From: Caballeronia sp031450805
Lineage (GTDB): Bacteria; Pseudomonadota; Gammaproteobacteria; Burkholderiales; Burkholderiaceae
Assembly: GCF_031450805.1 (NCBI RefSeq)
Contig: NZ_JARTVY010000003.1
Coordinates: 248,001-312,000 of the forward strand
Direction of reading: 5' to 3'
Length of the DNA stretch: 64,000 nucleotides
Shown here: one piece after another, positions 1-9,508 of the stretch
How positions within the stretch are numbered: the stretch's first letter is position 1
Layout of the letters: each line of letters starts with the position of its first letter
Notes under the pieces: generated by a model
Told to the model about the DNA's origin: nothing
Seen by the model: only the letters and a program-made list of their open reading frames with translations
The model's database searches: none
Program-made: the position numbers and the translations under genes

Positions 1-1
1 C

Positions 2-1072
2 GGTGCTGGCCAGGCCTGGCACCAATTTGAGCTTCGCGCTTACCGTATCGCCACGGATGGCCCTGTAGTTGGCATGACCGTAGCGGCAGCGGAAGCGAGC
101 GCGCCTACCGGCAGCCGGCTCTTCATTCAACGACTTCGTCGCGGCGGGGCGATTCATGAGGCAACGCTCGATTCGGTACTGAAAGCCGGTGACGTCGTGG
201 CGGTCGGCGGACGCAGAGAGCAGCTGGTCGCGCTGCTTTCGCCAAAGGGAAACGAAGTCGACGACCCCGAACTGCTTGCCGTGCCGGTCGAAGGCGTCGA
301 TGTCTATGTGACGTCAAAGGCGGTTGACGGAAAGACGTTAGAAGAGCTCGCTCACCTGCCCGGAGCGCGTGGCATCTACCTGCGTCGGATCAAACGGGGA
401 GCCACAGAGACACAAATTCCGATTCTTCCCAAAACGAAGTTGCACCGTGGCGATACGGTGACGATTGTTGGCCGAACACAGGATACGACCGCTGCTGCGA
501 AGACCCTCGGTGTGATTGACCGTCCGACGAGCGTCACCGACGTTGCGTTCGTCGCGCTCGCCATCGCGGTCGGCGCGCTCATCGGTTCGCTGGTACTGAG
601 GGTCGGTGCAATTCCGCTCACCCTGTCGACCTCCGGCGGCGCACTCATAGCCGGCATCATCTTTGGCTGGTTCCGAGCCATCCATCCAACGTTTGGGCGT
701 ATTCCGGAACCGACCGTCTGGTTCATGAACTCGGTTGGACTTAACGTGTTCATCGCGGTGGTTGGCATCACAGCGGGGCCCGGTTTCGTCACGGGCCTGC
801 AGCAGCTCGGCGTCAGCCTCTTTTTGTGGGGCATCGTTTCGACGAGCATCCCCCTCATCATTGGCATGTTCATCGCCAAGTACGTCTTCAGGTTTCATCC
901 AGCCATCCTGCTAGGGGTGTGCGCAGGTGCCCGAACAACCACCGCCGCGCTCGGCATGCTGACCGAGGCTGCGAAAAGCCAGGTCCCAGGACTTGGGTAC
1001 ACCGTAACGTATGCCGTTGGGAACACGCTGCTAACTATCTGGGGCATGGTAGTCGTCATGCTCATCTCCTAG
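2..1072 (+). CDS. aspT: Aspartate:alanine antiporter, C-terminal part (AspT/YidE family), cut by window edge
   Basis: The reading frame is open from the first bases of the window, so the true start lies upstream and only the last ~356 residues are present. The visible part has a soluble region of about 170 residues with two TrkA-C-like (RCK_C) regulatory segments, followed by about five hydrophobic membrane segments and the motif GARTTTAALGM near the end. This order (soluble RCK_C pair, then the second membrane half) is typical of AspT/YidE exchangers in the inner membrane. The next gene, 39 bp downstream on the same strand, encodes aspartate 4-decarboxylase. That pairing is the known aspT-aspD operon, in which aspartate uptake is exchanged for alanine and the decarboxylation consumes a proton. 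The specific call therefore rests on context as well as sequence. Confidence 0.85.
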   Translation, partial: GAGQAWHQFELRAYRIATDGPVVGMTVAAAEASAPTGSRLFIQRLRRGGAIHEATLDSVLKAGDVVAVGGRREQLVALLSPKGNEVDDPELLAVPVEGVDVYVTSKAVDGKTLEELAHLPGARGIYLRRIKRGATETQIPILPKTKLHRGDTVTIVGRTQDTTAAAKTLGVIDRPTSVTDVAFVALAIAVGALIGSLVLRVGAIPLTLSTSGGALIAGIIFGWFRAIHPTFGRIPEPTVWFMNSVGLNVFIAVVGITAGPGFVTGLQQLGVSLFLWGIVSTSIPLIIGMFIAKYVFRFHPAILLGVCAGARTTTAALGMLTEAAKSQVPGLGYTVTYAVGNTLLTIWGMVVVMLIS

Positions 1073-1111
1073 TAGTGTCCCCAGTCTCTGCCAAACGCTT
1101 GGAGCTGAAAA

Positions 1112-2761
1112 ATGTCTGAATCGAATGCAACCGCGAACGCTAACGAAAGCCCGTCGGCTCTGGCCGCACTGAGTCCCTTCGAATTGAAGGACGAGCTTAT
1201 CAAGGCGGCGGGCGGAGCCGCAGTGGAACGTCCCGCCAACGTGGCAATGCTCAACGCGGGACGCGGCAACCCCAATTTTCTGGCAACTATTCCAAGGCAT
1301 GGCTTCTGGCAACTCGGCCTCTTTGCGATGCGCGAGTCGGAGCGCTCATTCGCCTATATGCCCGAGGGGATCGGTGGCTTTCCGAAGCGTGAAGGGCTCA
1401 CAGAGCGGTTCGAGCTATTTGTGCGCGAGAACAAAGGCGTGGCTGGCATCAGCTTCCTTGCTGGGGCCGTGTCATACGTGCGCGACCAGCTGGGGCTGTC
1501 GGCCAACGACTTCCTTTATGAGATGTGCGAGGGCATTCTGGCGTCAAACTATCCGGTTCCAGACCGGATGCTCACGTTGTCAGAAAAAATCGTTGGTCAA
1601 TACCTGCGTCGCGAGATGGCCGGCAAGCACCCGTTCGTCGGCGAGTTCGACATTTATGCGGTCGAGGGTGGCACCGCGGCGATGACGTACATCTTCAATA
1701 CCTTGAAGGAGAACCACCTCATCAAGGCAGGGGACACAATCGCGTTAGGGCGGCCCATCTTCACGCCCTACATCGAAATTCCTACGCTTAACGACTATCA
1801 ATTGAATGTCGTCAATCTTGACGCCGATGTGGCAAACGGCTGGCAGTATTCCAATGCTGAGTTGGACAAGCTGCGTGACCCGAAGGTCAAGGCGTTCTTC
1901 CTCGTCAACCCGAGCAACCCACCTTCGGTCAGACTGAGTGACGAAAGCCTGCAATACATTGCCGACATCGTAAAGGAGCGGTCCGACCTCATTCTGCTAA
2001 CCGATGACGTCTACGGCACGTTCGCCGACGACTTTGTGTCGCTGTTTGCGCTGGCACCGCAGAACACGATTCTCGTGTACTCGTATTCAAAATACTTCGG
2101 CGCAACCGGATGGCGGCTTGGCACTGTAGCGACGCACAAGGACAATGTCTTGGACCGGCTGATAGGTGAATTGCCGGACGAGACAAAGCAGGAGTTGCAT
2201 CACCGCTACTCGTCAATCACGACGGAGCCCGACAAGCTGAAGTTCATCGACCGACTGGTTGCCGATAGTCGAACCGTCGCACTGAACCACACTGCGGGCC
2301 TTTCCACGCCGCAGCAGGTGCAGATGGTGCTGTTCTCGCTGTTTTCGCTTATGGACACGCCTGATGCCTACAAGGCCGCCCTGAAACGTCTGATTCGGGC
2401 GCGGAAGAAGGCGTTGTACGAAGAGATGGGTATCGCATTCGAAGAGAAAGATCCGAACCAAGTCGACTACTACACGATACTCGACCTGAACTACCTCGGC
2501 GAGCGTGCAAATGGCACAGCGTTCGTGCAGTGGTTGGAGCAGAACACGCAGCCGTCAGAACTGCTCTTCCAGTTGGCAAGGGAGGCGCGCGTCGTGCTTT
2601 TGCCAGGGCTTGGGTTTGGTACTCAGCATCGTTCCGGGCGCATCTCGCTTGCTAACCTGAACGAATCGGACTATCGCAGCATCGGACGCGCGGTCCGCAA
2701 TTTGATGAACGACTACATGACTCGATACACCGCGGCCACGGGCAAAGAAGCGAAACCCTGA
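1112..2761 (+). CDS. aspD: Aspartate 4-decarboxylase (bifunctional aspartate aminotransferase), PLP enzyme
   Basis: A 549-residue fold-type I PLP enzyme of the aspartate beta-decarboxylase family, which usually runs about 530-550 residues and is longer than ordinary aminotransferases. Visible features are the NAGRGNPNF motif near residue 50, VNPSNPPSVRLS near residue 270, LLTDDVYGTFADDF, and the PLP-lysine segment SYSKYFGATGWRLG. The reaction is L-aspartate to L-alanine plus CO2 in the cytoplasm. A GGAG sequence precedes the ATG at 1112. Cotranscription with the exchanger gene upstream (39 bp gap) fits an aspartate/alanine proton-motive cycle. The frame is intact and I see no anomaly. Confidence 0.92.
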   Translation: MSESNATANANESPSALAALSPFELKDELIKAAGGAAVERPANVAMLNAGRGNPNFLATIPRHGFWQLGLFAMRESERSFAYMPEGIGGFPKREGLTERFELFVRENKGVAGISFLAGAVSYVRDQLGLSANDFLYEMCEGILASNYPVPDRMLTLSEKIVGQYLRREMAGKHPFVGEFDIYAVEGGTAAMTYIFNTLKENHLIKAGDTIALGRPIFTPYIEIPTLNDYQLNVVNLDADVANGWQYSNAELDKLRDPKVKAFFLVNPSNPPSVRLSDESLQYIADIVKERSDLILLTDDVYGTFADDFVSLFALAPQNTILVYSYSKYFGATGWRLGTVATHKDNVLDRLIGELPDETKQELHHRYSSITTEPDKLKFIDRLVADSRTVALNHTAGLSTPQQVQMVLFSLFSLMDTPDAYKAALKRLIRARKKALYEEMGIAFEEKDPNQVDYYTILDLNYLGERANGTAFVQWLEQNTQPSELLFQLAREARVVLLPGLGFGTQHRSGRISLANLNESDYRSIGRAVRNLMNDYMTRYTAATGKEAKP

Positions 2762-3064
2762 CAATCTTGGGGGAAGACGCGCTGCGGAATGCACAACCGC
2801 CGGACTCCGCAAAGAAGGGGGCCGACGCGCCGCGATGCGATTTCACGAAGGTCGGAGTTTCCGGCGGCGGCCGAGTATGCTGCGCAGTTGCACTGTCCGA
2901 CGGCAATGCCAGCACAGGGCCCACACGATATATAGCGACATAGTCTCATCATCGGCACGTGACAGCCGGCTAACAACGCACTGGTAGGCGTCTTGGGGAA
3001 AGCGACGCCGCTTGCGTCGCACGAGAACGTTCTGGTCTCGAGTTTCGGTTCGTGAGGTATTCGA
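2762..3064. other. Intergenic region with a short hairpin
   Basis: This 303-bp gap separates the aspartate operon from the DUF1254 genes. It contains a 7-bp hairpin (GCGACGC at 3002-3008 with GCGTCGC at 3014-3020) about 45 bp before the next start codon, without a T-tract. I see no convincing gene or strong promoter in it. Confidence 0.4.
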
Positions 3065-4462
3065 ATGCAATTGGCTTTCAGGGTGTTTGCGCGAGTGGTG
3101 GCGATGACGTTGTGTGCTGGTGTCGTCGCACCCAACTGGGCACAGTCCGCGAGCGAGGGCGCCGCGCCGGCCGAAGTCCGGGAAATCGCGAAGGACGCGT
3201 TCATCTACGCGTATCCGATGCTGTTCAACTATAAGACGATGTACACCCAGGCAATCGATCCGTCGTCGAAGGCGTACCTCGGCGGGTTCGGCAAGCTTCG
3301 CAACTATTCGTCGCCTTACGGTCCGGAGAACAAAGAGATCGTGACGCCAAACAACGACACGCCGTATTCGTGGGCATGGCTTGATCTGCGACGCGAGCCA
3401 TGGGTACTGACGGTACCGAAGGTACCCGACCATCGCTACTACGTGTTTCAGTGGGTAGACCTCTACACGTATAACTTTGCCTACGTCGGCTCTCGCACGA
3501 CTGGCAACGACGGAGGAAGCTATCTATTGGCGGGACCCCACTGGAACGGTGATACCCCGAAGGGTATCGACAAAGTGTTCCGCTCCGAGACTGATTTCAT
3601 CATGACGTTGGGGCGCACGGCGCTCAACGGGCCGGGCGACGTCAAGAATGTGCGGGCGGTCCAGCAGGGTTATCGGTTAGCGCCGCTGTCAAGCTTCGAA
3701 CAGACCAACCCGCCCCCCATGGCTAAGAAAATCACCTTTCCGAAATGGGATGAAGCAAAGGCGACGTCTGTCGACTTCGTCGCCTATCTGAATTTCCTGC
3801 TGCAGTTCACGCAACCGGTGGCACGCTCTGAAGTGGCGTTGATGGAGCGCTTCTCGAAAATCGGCATTGGTCCCGGCAAGCCGTTCGACGTATCCGCGCT
3901 GTCACCCGAGACGCGCGCGGCGCTCGAAGCCGGTGTCGCGGATGGCAAGGCCGCGCTCGCAGAAGCGGAAAAAGCCACAACGTCGTCGATGGACTTGTTC
4001 GGCACGCGCGAGGATCTGAAGAATGACTACATGAAGCGCGCGGTGGCCGCCGCGATGGGTATCTATGGGAACACTAAGGAGGAAGCCGTATATACCGGCG
4101 CCATGTTTAACGCTGAACATCAGCCTTTGCTTGGCACTCAGCCGTATGTCCTTCGTTTCGAAAAGAAGAATCTCGCTCCTGCGAAGTTCTTCTGGTCGAT
4201 TACGATGTACGACCTGCCGGGGAGGCACCTCGTCGCCAACCGGATCGCGCGTTACTCGATCGGAGACAGGTCGAAGGGCCTTAAGTATGGCGAGGACGGC
4301 TCGCTGAATATTTACGTCCAGCACGATTCGCCCGGCAAGGACAAGGAGTCGAATTGGCTGCCGGCGCCCGAGGGTGCGTATAACCTCGTAATGCGCATCT
4401 ACGGCCCCGATCAGTCGGTCCTCGATGGATCGTGGAAATTCCCCGTGCCGCAGCCGCGCTAG
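3065..4462 (+). CDS. Exported DUF1254/DUF1214 protein, copy 1
   Basis: A 465-residue protein with an N-terminal signal peptide (hydrophobic stretch to about residue 26, likely cleaved after PNWA-Q) and the two domains of this family. The DUF1254 part (about residues 60-200) includes TPNNDTPYSWAWLDL, and the DUF1214 part (about 350-455) includes FFWSITMYD and KESNWLPAP. The biochemical role is not established. Members occur widely in Burkholderia and are sometimes found near catabolic or secretion genes. The start has only a weak AGG upstream. A second, diverged paralogue follows after 37 bp, so the two are probably cotranscribed. GATC is frequent here, unlike in the catabolic islands downstream. 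Confidence 0.85.
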   Translation: MQLAFRVFARVVAMTLCAGVVAPNWAQSASEGAAPAEVREIAKDAFIYAYPMLFNYKTMYTQAIDPSSKAYLGGFGKLRNYSSPYGPENKEIVTPNNDTPYSWAWLDLRREPWVLTVPKVPDHRYYVFQWVDLYTYNFAYVGSRTTGNDGGSYLLAGPHWNGDTPKGIDKVFRSETDFIMTLGRTALNGPGDVKNVRAVQQGYRLAPLSSFEQTNPPPMAKKITFPKWDEAKATSVDFVAYLNFLLQFTQPVARSEVALMERFSKIGIGPGKPFDVSALSPETRAALEAGVADGKAALAEAEKATTSSMDLFGTREDLKNDYMKRAVAAAMGIYGNTKEEAVYTGAMFNAEHQPLLGTQPYVLRFEKKNLAPAKFFWSITMYDLPGRHLVANRIARYSIGDRSKGLKYGEDGSLNIYVQHDSPGKDKESNWLPAPEGAYNLVMRIYGPDQSVLDGSWKFPVPQPR

Positions 4463-4499
4463 TCGGCCGGTTGTTCGACATCATTGCAACGGAGAACCC

Positions 4500-5963
4500 A
4501 TGTTCCTCCACGTTAGAAAGATCTCGTCGCTTGCGGCTACAACCGCGGCGCTGGTGACGACCGTGCCTTACTGTTTGGCGCAAGAGGTGCAGTTGCCGTT
4601 TGGCACCGTCCAGATGGACGGCGATCTGCCCGCACGCAGCGCCATTCCCGGCCTTTTCAGTCAGCTCGATTTTCAGCAGGCTACCCAGGCTTATCTCTGG
4701 GCGTTGCCGCTGGTTGCGTACGCGCAGTGGCAAAAAGAAAGCGTCGACAAGTTCGGCGCGCGCACCGGCGATCTTGTTGTGTACACGACGTGGAAAGACA
4801 AACTGGGCATTCTCACTGCGAACGCCACAACGCCCTATATTCTCGGCTTCGCCGAACTGGACAAGTCGGGGCCGCTCGTCATCGACATGCCAGCGGGGCC
4901 GACGGCAGGCGGCGTCGGCGATTTCTGGCAGCGTGCCATCGTCGACATGGGGCAGACGGGACCGGACAAAGGGCGCGGTGGCAGATACCTGATCATCCCT
5001 CCAGGCGCTCAGGCACCCGCCAATACGCAGGGCTACTATGTCGCGCGCTCCGAAACAAACAGCGTACTGCTGGGATTTCGCGTGCTAGAGCAAGATCCCG
5101 CGAAGGCCAAGGCGATCGTCAGCCAGATTAAAGTCTACCGCTACAGTGAGCGCGCGCATCCGGCGGCCGGACGCTTCCTGACGCCCGGAGGCACAGACTG
5201 GTCCGGCACACAGCCCGACGGCATGGAGTATTGGCAGCGGCTCTGGGAAATTATCCAGCGCGAGCCGGTCAACGAGCGCGACCGCTTTTACATGGCCATG
5301 CTCGCAAACCTTGGCGTTGAAAAGGGCAAGCCGTTCGAACCTAATACGTTGCAGCGCAAGGCTTTACAACAGGGCGCAGCCGCGGGGAAGTTGTTTGCTG
5401 AGACCAATACCTTCGCGAAGCGCTTCGCCAACGTGCGGCACTGGCCCGACCGGCATTGGGAATACGCACTTTTCATCGCCGATCCTTCACAGCGCGTCGC
5501 CAATTTCGACCAGCTTTGGGAACGGACGGCGTGGTTCTACGAAGCGGTGACCGACACCAAGGGGATGATCTCAACCACCCCTGGACTCGGGCAAGCGTAC
5601 CTCGGCGCATACACCGATTCAGGTGATGCCTGGCTCGACGGAGGTAAGAACTATCACCTGCATATTGCGCCTAACCCGCCTGCGAAGCAGTTCTGGTCGC
5701 TCACGGTCTACGATACTGCAACGCGGCGCTTCGTGGAAAACGCTCGGCAGAAGTCCGATGTATCAAGCCGCGAACAGTTGCAAAAGAACGCGGACGGTTC
5801 TGTTGATCTCTATTTCGGACCGCAGGCGCCGGCGGGCAAGGAGAGCAATTGGGTGCAGACCGTTGCGGGCAAGCACTGGTTTACCTACTTCCGACTGTAT
5901 GGCCCCACCGAAGCGTATTTCGACAAGAACTGGAAAATGAGCGACATTCAGCCGGGCGACTAA
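4500..5963 (+). CDS. Exported DUF1254/DUF1214 protein, copy 2
   Basis: I place the start at 4500 rather than at an earlier in-frame ATG at 4425. It is preceded by GGAGA and opens a good signal peptide (about 24 residues, ending CLAQ) not overlapping the preceding gene. The mature protein of about 463 residues has the DUF1254 segment (residues ~50-180) and the DUF1214 segment (~370-480), with FWSLTVYD and KESNWVQT matching the first copy. Overall similarity to copy 1 is modest, so the duplication is old. Function is unknown. The shared export signal and close spacing (37 bp) suggest that both act in the periplasm, perhaps together. Confidence 0.85.
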   Translation: MFLHVRKISSLAATTAALVTTVPYCLAQEVQLPFGTVQMDGDLPARSAIPGLFSQLDFQQATQAYLWALPLVAYAQWQKESVDKFGARTGDLVVYTTWKDKLGILTANATTPYILGFAELDKSGPLVIDMPAGPTAGGVGDFWQRAIVDMGQTGPDKGRGGRYLIIPPGAQAPANTQGYYVARSETNSVLLGFRVLEQDPAKAKAIVSQIKVYRYSERAHPAAGRFLTPGGTDWSGTQPDGMEYWQRLWEIIQREPVNERDRFYMAMLANLGVEKGKPFEPNTLQRKALQQGAAAGKLFAETNTFAKRFANVRHWPDRHWEYALFIADPSQRVANFDQLWERTAWFYEAVTDTKGMISTTPGLGQAYLGAYTDSGDAWLDGGKNYHLHIAPNPPAKQFWSLTVYDTATRRFVENARQKSDVSSREQLQKNADGSVDLYFGPQAPAGKESNWVQTVAGKHWFTYFRLYGPTEAYFDKNWKMSDIQPGD

Positions 5964-6323
5964 GCGTCGCTCGTAACCCGATCTGTGGAGTTTCCTGGCG
6001 ACGGCAATGACGGATGTGTGCGGAATGATGATAAGTGACTCGCGGGGGTAATGGTCATGTACCAGGATTGAAGTCTCAAGGCCCACGGCGGCCTGCAAGA
6101 ACCTTCTAGCGGGCAGTGTTGGTGTGAGGCTGACCACCGTTTCGCCACGCCACGAGCTAAGCGCGCATCTGATGTTCCGCGCGGCCGAGATAGCGGGTGG
6201 CACGATGCAGCGGTAAGCGGCTCGGCAACTCACCTAGATTTATATGAACGCCCCCGATGAGCAAAAGCGCATGCTATCGGCAGTTAACAGTGTCCGTTTG
6301 ACGCTGTCTGATGGAGCTTCGAC
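5964..6323. other. Intergenic region before the exoprotein gene
   Basis: These 360 bp have no supported gene. Open frames on the minus strand here are extensions of shadows of the neighbouring genes. No clear T-tailed terminator was seen. A GGAG sits about 10 bases before the exoprotein start at 6324. Confidence 0.4.
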
Positions 6324-8657
6324 ATGCACACCGAAATATTCTGGCTCGGCAGGCCTTCCAATCCGCTTCGAGTTCGCCGAACAGCAATCGGCCTGGTCGC
6401 GACAGGCGCCGTAGTCGCATCCAACGCGTGGGCGGCGGGACCGATGCCATCGGGAGGCAGGTTCGTTGCCGGCGTAGGCAACGTCTCGTCGGATGGCGTG
6501 CGCATGACCGTGACGCAGACGACGTCGCGAGGGGTCATCGACTGGTCCAGCTTCTCCATCGACAAGGACCATGCTGTCACGATCGAGAACGGCTCCGGTG
6601 CGACGCTGAGCCGCGTGACTGGCACTGAGGCCTCGGCGATTAACGGCGCACTCACGGCGAGCGGCAGCTTCTACCTGATCAATCCGCAGGGCGTCGTCAT
6701 CGGTGCGAATGGCGTCGTCACGACGGGCGGGCGTTTCATCGCATCCACGCTGGATGTGAATAACGACGCCTTCATGGCAGGCGGTCCTCTTACTTTCGCC
6801 GGCACTGGCACTGGCGTTGTCGTGAACCTCGGCAAGATCACCTCCACTGGCGGCGACGTGCTCCTGATCGCGCGCAAGCTCGCCGAGAATGATGGCACCA
6901 TTAGCGCCCCTTCCGGCTCTGCGGAACTGGCAGCCGGCGACCAAGTGCTGGTGCGCGACTCCACCGGCTTGCCGCAAACCTTTGTGCAATCGACAGGCAG
7001 CCGCGGTGACGTTGTCGACAAAGGGACGATCGCAGCGGCGCAGATTGCACTGCAGGCCGCCGATGGCAACGTGTACGCGCTCGCGGGCAACACCAATGCC
7101 TTGCGTGCCACAGGCACGGCGACCCGCGACGGTCACGTGTGGCTGGTCGCTAATGACGGCACCGCTCATATCCACGGCCGAATCGAAGCAACGAATCCGG
7201 TTGGCGGCGGAACTGTCGAAACAAAGGGCGCGGCTCTGCACCTCGATGATGCCGATGTTCACGCGGCGAACTGGAATCTGGATGCACCGGTATTCAACGT
7301 CGGGCCGTTGACGACGGCGGCTCTGGTTAGGCAGTTGGAGCAGGGCACGTCGTTGACGCTCAACGCCTCGCAAGGCGACATCGTAATGGAGCAGACGATG
7401 CGCTGGTTTGGCAACGCATCGCTTACGCTCAACGCCGTGCGTTCCGTGACCGTCGGTCCAATGGCGACGCTCGCCAATAACGGGACGGCCAACCTGACCC
7501 TGCGCGCCGACACGGGCGGGCAGAACAACGGGGGAGGCGTCGAGAATCTCGGCACGATCGACTGGTCGAAGAGTTCGGGCCTCGTGTCGAGTTATCGCGA
7601 TGGCAACGGGCTAGATGTAGCCGGATACACCAGGAACAATCCTGCGTGGACTGCTCCGGCATACAGTGGCATCCGCAGCCAGTTCACGGACTATGCGCTG
7701 GTCAACACATTGGACGACCTCAACAAGATTTCGCAGCGTCTTGACGGGAGCTTTGCGCTGGGCCGTGACATCGATGCGAGTCCCGCCGGCAACAACTTTC
7801 AGCCCATTGGCTCAGGGACGGTGAATGGCTTCACAGGCCAACTCGACGGTCTCGGGCATACGATCGCGAACGTGACGGTTTCGCAGGACTTCAGCGACAC
7901 GTCCCGGGCGGGGCTTTTCGCGACCATCGGTGATACGGGCGCCGTGCGCAACGTCAAGCTCGCAAATGAGCGCGTTACCGTTTTCTACAGCCCGGCGGGG
8001 GCGCTGGCGGGGCAGTCGTCCGGGCTCGTGTCGAATGTCTATGCCGACGGCAGCGTGCTGAATCAGGGATCGAGCGGTTTTCCTGCGGGCGGGCTCATAG
8101 GCACTAATTCCGGTGTCATCTATCGGGCCGGAAGCGACGTGGCCGTCAGTGGCCCTAGCCTTTCGGGTGGCCTCGTCGGCGAGAACCGCGGAGCGATCCT
8201 GCAGTCGTTCGCAACCGGCAGCGCTGGCGGAGGGTCGCGCGCCCAAGGCGGCGGATTGGCGGGAAGCAACTCAGGCTCGATTAACCAGTCCTATGCAACC
8301 GGGCCTGTGTCTGGGGGCAACGGCGAGGCTGGGCTCGTCGCAAACAACAGTGGGTCGATCGAGCAGTCGTTTGCTAGCGGCCCGGTCGATACCTTTTTAC
8401 TACCGCAATACAGAGGCGGTATCGCAGCAAACAATACGGGTGTAATTGCCGCCGACGTTTTTTGGGACCGCGACGCGACGAGACAAACTTCGGAATACGG
8501 CGCGCCCACGCCCGTTGGCACGGCGAATGGCCTCACGACCGGACAGATGAGCGTAGCGGCGAGCTTTGGCCCAACGTGGGATTTCGGCGCTGGGGGAACG
8601 TGGGCGATATTGCCGAATACCACGCATCCGATACTCAAGTGGCAGGTGCAACAATAG
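6324..8657 (+). CDS. Filamentous-haemagglutinin-like exoprotein with TPS domain and GLUG repeats (TpsA-like)
   Basis: A 777-residue exported protein. Residues 1-39 form an extended signal peptide ending NAWA-A. Residues ~40-300 form the two-partner-secretion domain, shown by GVIDWSSFSIDKDHAVTIENG, the NPQGVVIGANGVV motif and the beta-helix that follows. Residues ~560-720 hold GLUG-type repeats (GGLIGTNSGVI, GGLVGENRGAI, GGLAGSNSGSI, AGLVANNSGSI, GGIAANNTGVI). The C-terminus, with VFWDRDATRQT, is typical of GLUG proteins. It is probably a surface adhesin or secreted beta-helical protein exported by a TpsB Omp85-type partner. No tpsB lies in this window, and the protein is short for the family. 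The frame is intact. Confidence 0.85.
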   Translation: MHTEIFWLGRPSNPLRVRRTAIGLVATGAVVASNAWAAGPMPSGGRFVAGVGNVSSDGVRMTVTQTTSRGVIDWSSFSIDKDHAVTIENGSGATLSRVTGTEASAINGALTASGSFYLINPQGVVIGANGVVTTGGRFIASTLDVNNDAFMAGGPLTFAGTGTGVVVNLGKITSTGGDVLLIARKLAENDGTISAPSGSAELAAGDQVLVRDSTGLPQTFVQSTGSRGDVVDKGTIAAAQIALQAADGNVYALAGNTNALRATGTATRDGHVWLVANDGTAHIHGRIEATNPVGGGTVETKGAALHLDDADVHAANWNLDAPVFNVGPLTTAALVRQLEQGTSLTLNASQGDIVMEQTMRWFGNASLTLNAVRSVTVGPMATLANNGTANLTLRADTGGQNNGGGVENLGTIDWSKSSGLVSSYRDGNGLDVAGYTRNNPAWTAPAYSGIRSQFTDYALVNTLDDLNKISQRLDGSFALGRDIDASPAGNNFQPIGSGTVNGFTGQLDGLGHTIANVTVSQDFSDTSRAGLFATIGDTGAVRNVKLANERVTVFYSPAGALAGQSSGLVSNVYADGSVLNQGSSGFPAGGLIGTNSGVIYRAGSDVAVSGPSLSGGLVGENRGAILQSFATGSAGGGSRAQGGGLAGSNSGSINQSYATGPVSGGNGEAGLVANNSGSIEQSFASGPVDTFLLPQYRGGIAANNTGVIAADVFWDRDATRQTSEYGAPTPVGTANGLTTGQMSVAASFGPTWDFGAGGTWAILPNTTHPILKWQVQQ

Positions 8658-9251
8658 TTTGGTTGAACTTCTCGGACTGAGCGCGCGGTTCGCCCGCAAG
8701 CAAGCGCGCTCGATTGGCGATAACTGCATCGGCAGCGTCACACCGGCGACGGCGCGGTTATCAAAGCGTCAGCTCGTCAGAGATGGCGCGCGAAAACGGG
8801 TCAAACAAGCGGCCATTTTCGCGCGAACAGCTCCTAGCAGACAGTGCCTCCTGACAGCCGAACGCATCGCCTAGCTGTCGCGCCCGTTTCACCTCATCGC
8901 TCTGCAGATAGATGGATAGATGGACGTCGTGGAGACAGACGCATGCTGCAGACGGACCAGGCGTCGCGCCATGCATTTCCCATATGATGCCGCTGCGCCT
9001 TGCCAAAGCGGCAGATCGATTTGAGCATAAGCGCGAGCTGAATCACACTTTCGGCCGAGCATTAAGTGCGTCCGATGTGCCCGTCCATCGCGGTTCAGAT
9101 CGGAGGGTGAGACCGAGCTACTACTAGCACGCCATGGGGCGTGCTAAACGCATCTAGAGTGACAAGGTCATTTATCGGCCTATCCTATCCGCGATGCCGG
9201 CTGTGGCACCGCGCTTCCGTCATCTATAGTGAGATAGGCAGGAGGCCTTCA
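8658..9251. other. Long intergenic region with a perfect 9-bp hairpin
   Basis: No gene is supported in this 594-bp gap. It contains a perfect hairpin, TAGCACGCC (9125-9133), loop ATGG, GGCGTGCTA (9138-9146). No T-tract follows on either strand, so it is not a classical terminator. A short tandem-like run agatagatggatagatgg occurs near 8910. Confidence 0.5.
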
Positions 9252-9464
9252 ATGCCGCAATCCATCGAGATCAAGGTTGAAAGGCAATCCGGCGGCTGGG
9301 TTTGGGCTGCGGTGTTGCACGGAGCAAGCGGCGGCGAGCCCGTCGTACTGAGACAATCGCCAGAAGCGTTTCCAACTGAGGATGACGCCCGGCAAGATGC
9401 AGGACTTGTGGTATCGGCCCTTTCCGGCAAGTCAGGGCAGTGGGTGGACGAAAGTAAGGAATAG
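9252..9464 (+). CDS. Small conserved-looking protein of unknown function (70 aa)
   Basis: A 70-residue reading frame with a strong ribosome site (AGGAGG about 7 bases before the ATG at 9252), which decides this start over an in-frame ATG at 9141. The protein opens MPQSIEIKVERQSGGWVWAAV and has alternating polar and hydrophobic segments compatible with a small alpha/beta fold. No signal peptide or membrane segment is visible. I do not recognise the family. The next gene downstream encodes a response-regulator-like protein, but a weak hairpin lies between them. Confidence 0.6.
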   Translation: MPQSIEIKVERQSGGWVWAAVLHGASGGEPVVLRQSPEAFPTEDDARQDAGLVVSALSGKSGQWVDESKE

Positions 9465-9479
9465 GCATTGCTGCTTGCT

Positions 9480-9502
9480 AGAGACGACGGTCTCTTTAGT
9501 TA
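9480..9502 (+). terminator. Weak hairpin terminator candidate
   Basis: AGAGAC (9480-9485), loop GACG, GTCTCT (9490-9495), then TTAGTT. The stem is short and the T-run is interrupted. It sits 15 bp after the small gene and just before the next start, so it may act as a weak terminator. Confidence 0.3.
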
Positions 9503-9508
9503 CCGACA

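Noticed and set aside
6240..7373. A 377-residue open frame opposite the exoprotein gene
   Set aside because: It lies antisense to the TPS domain, and its Arg-rich low-complexity composition gives no domain.
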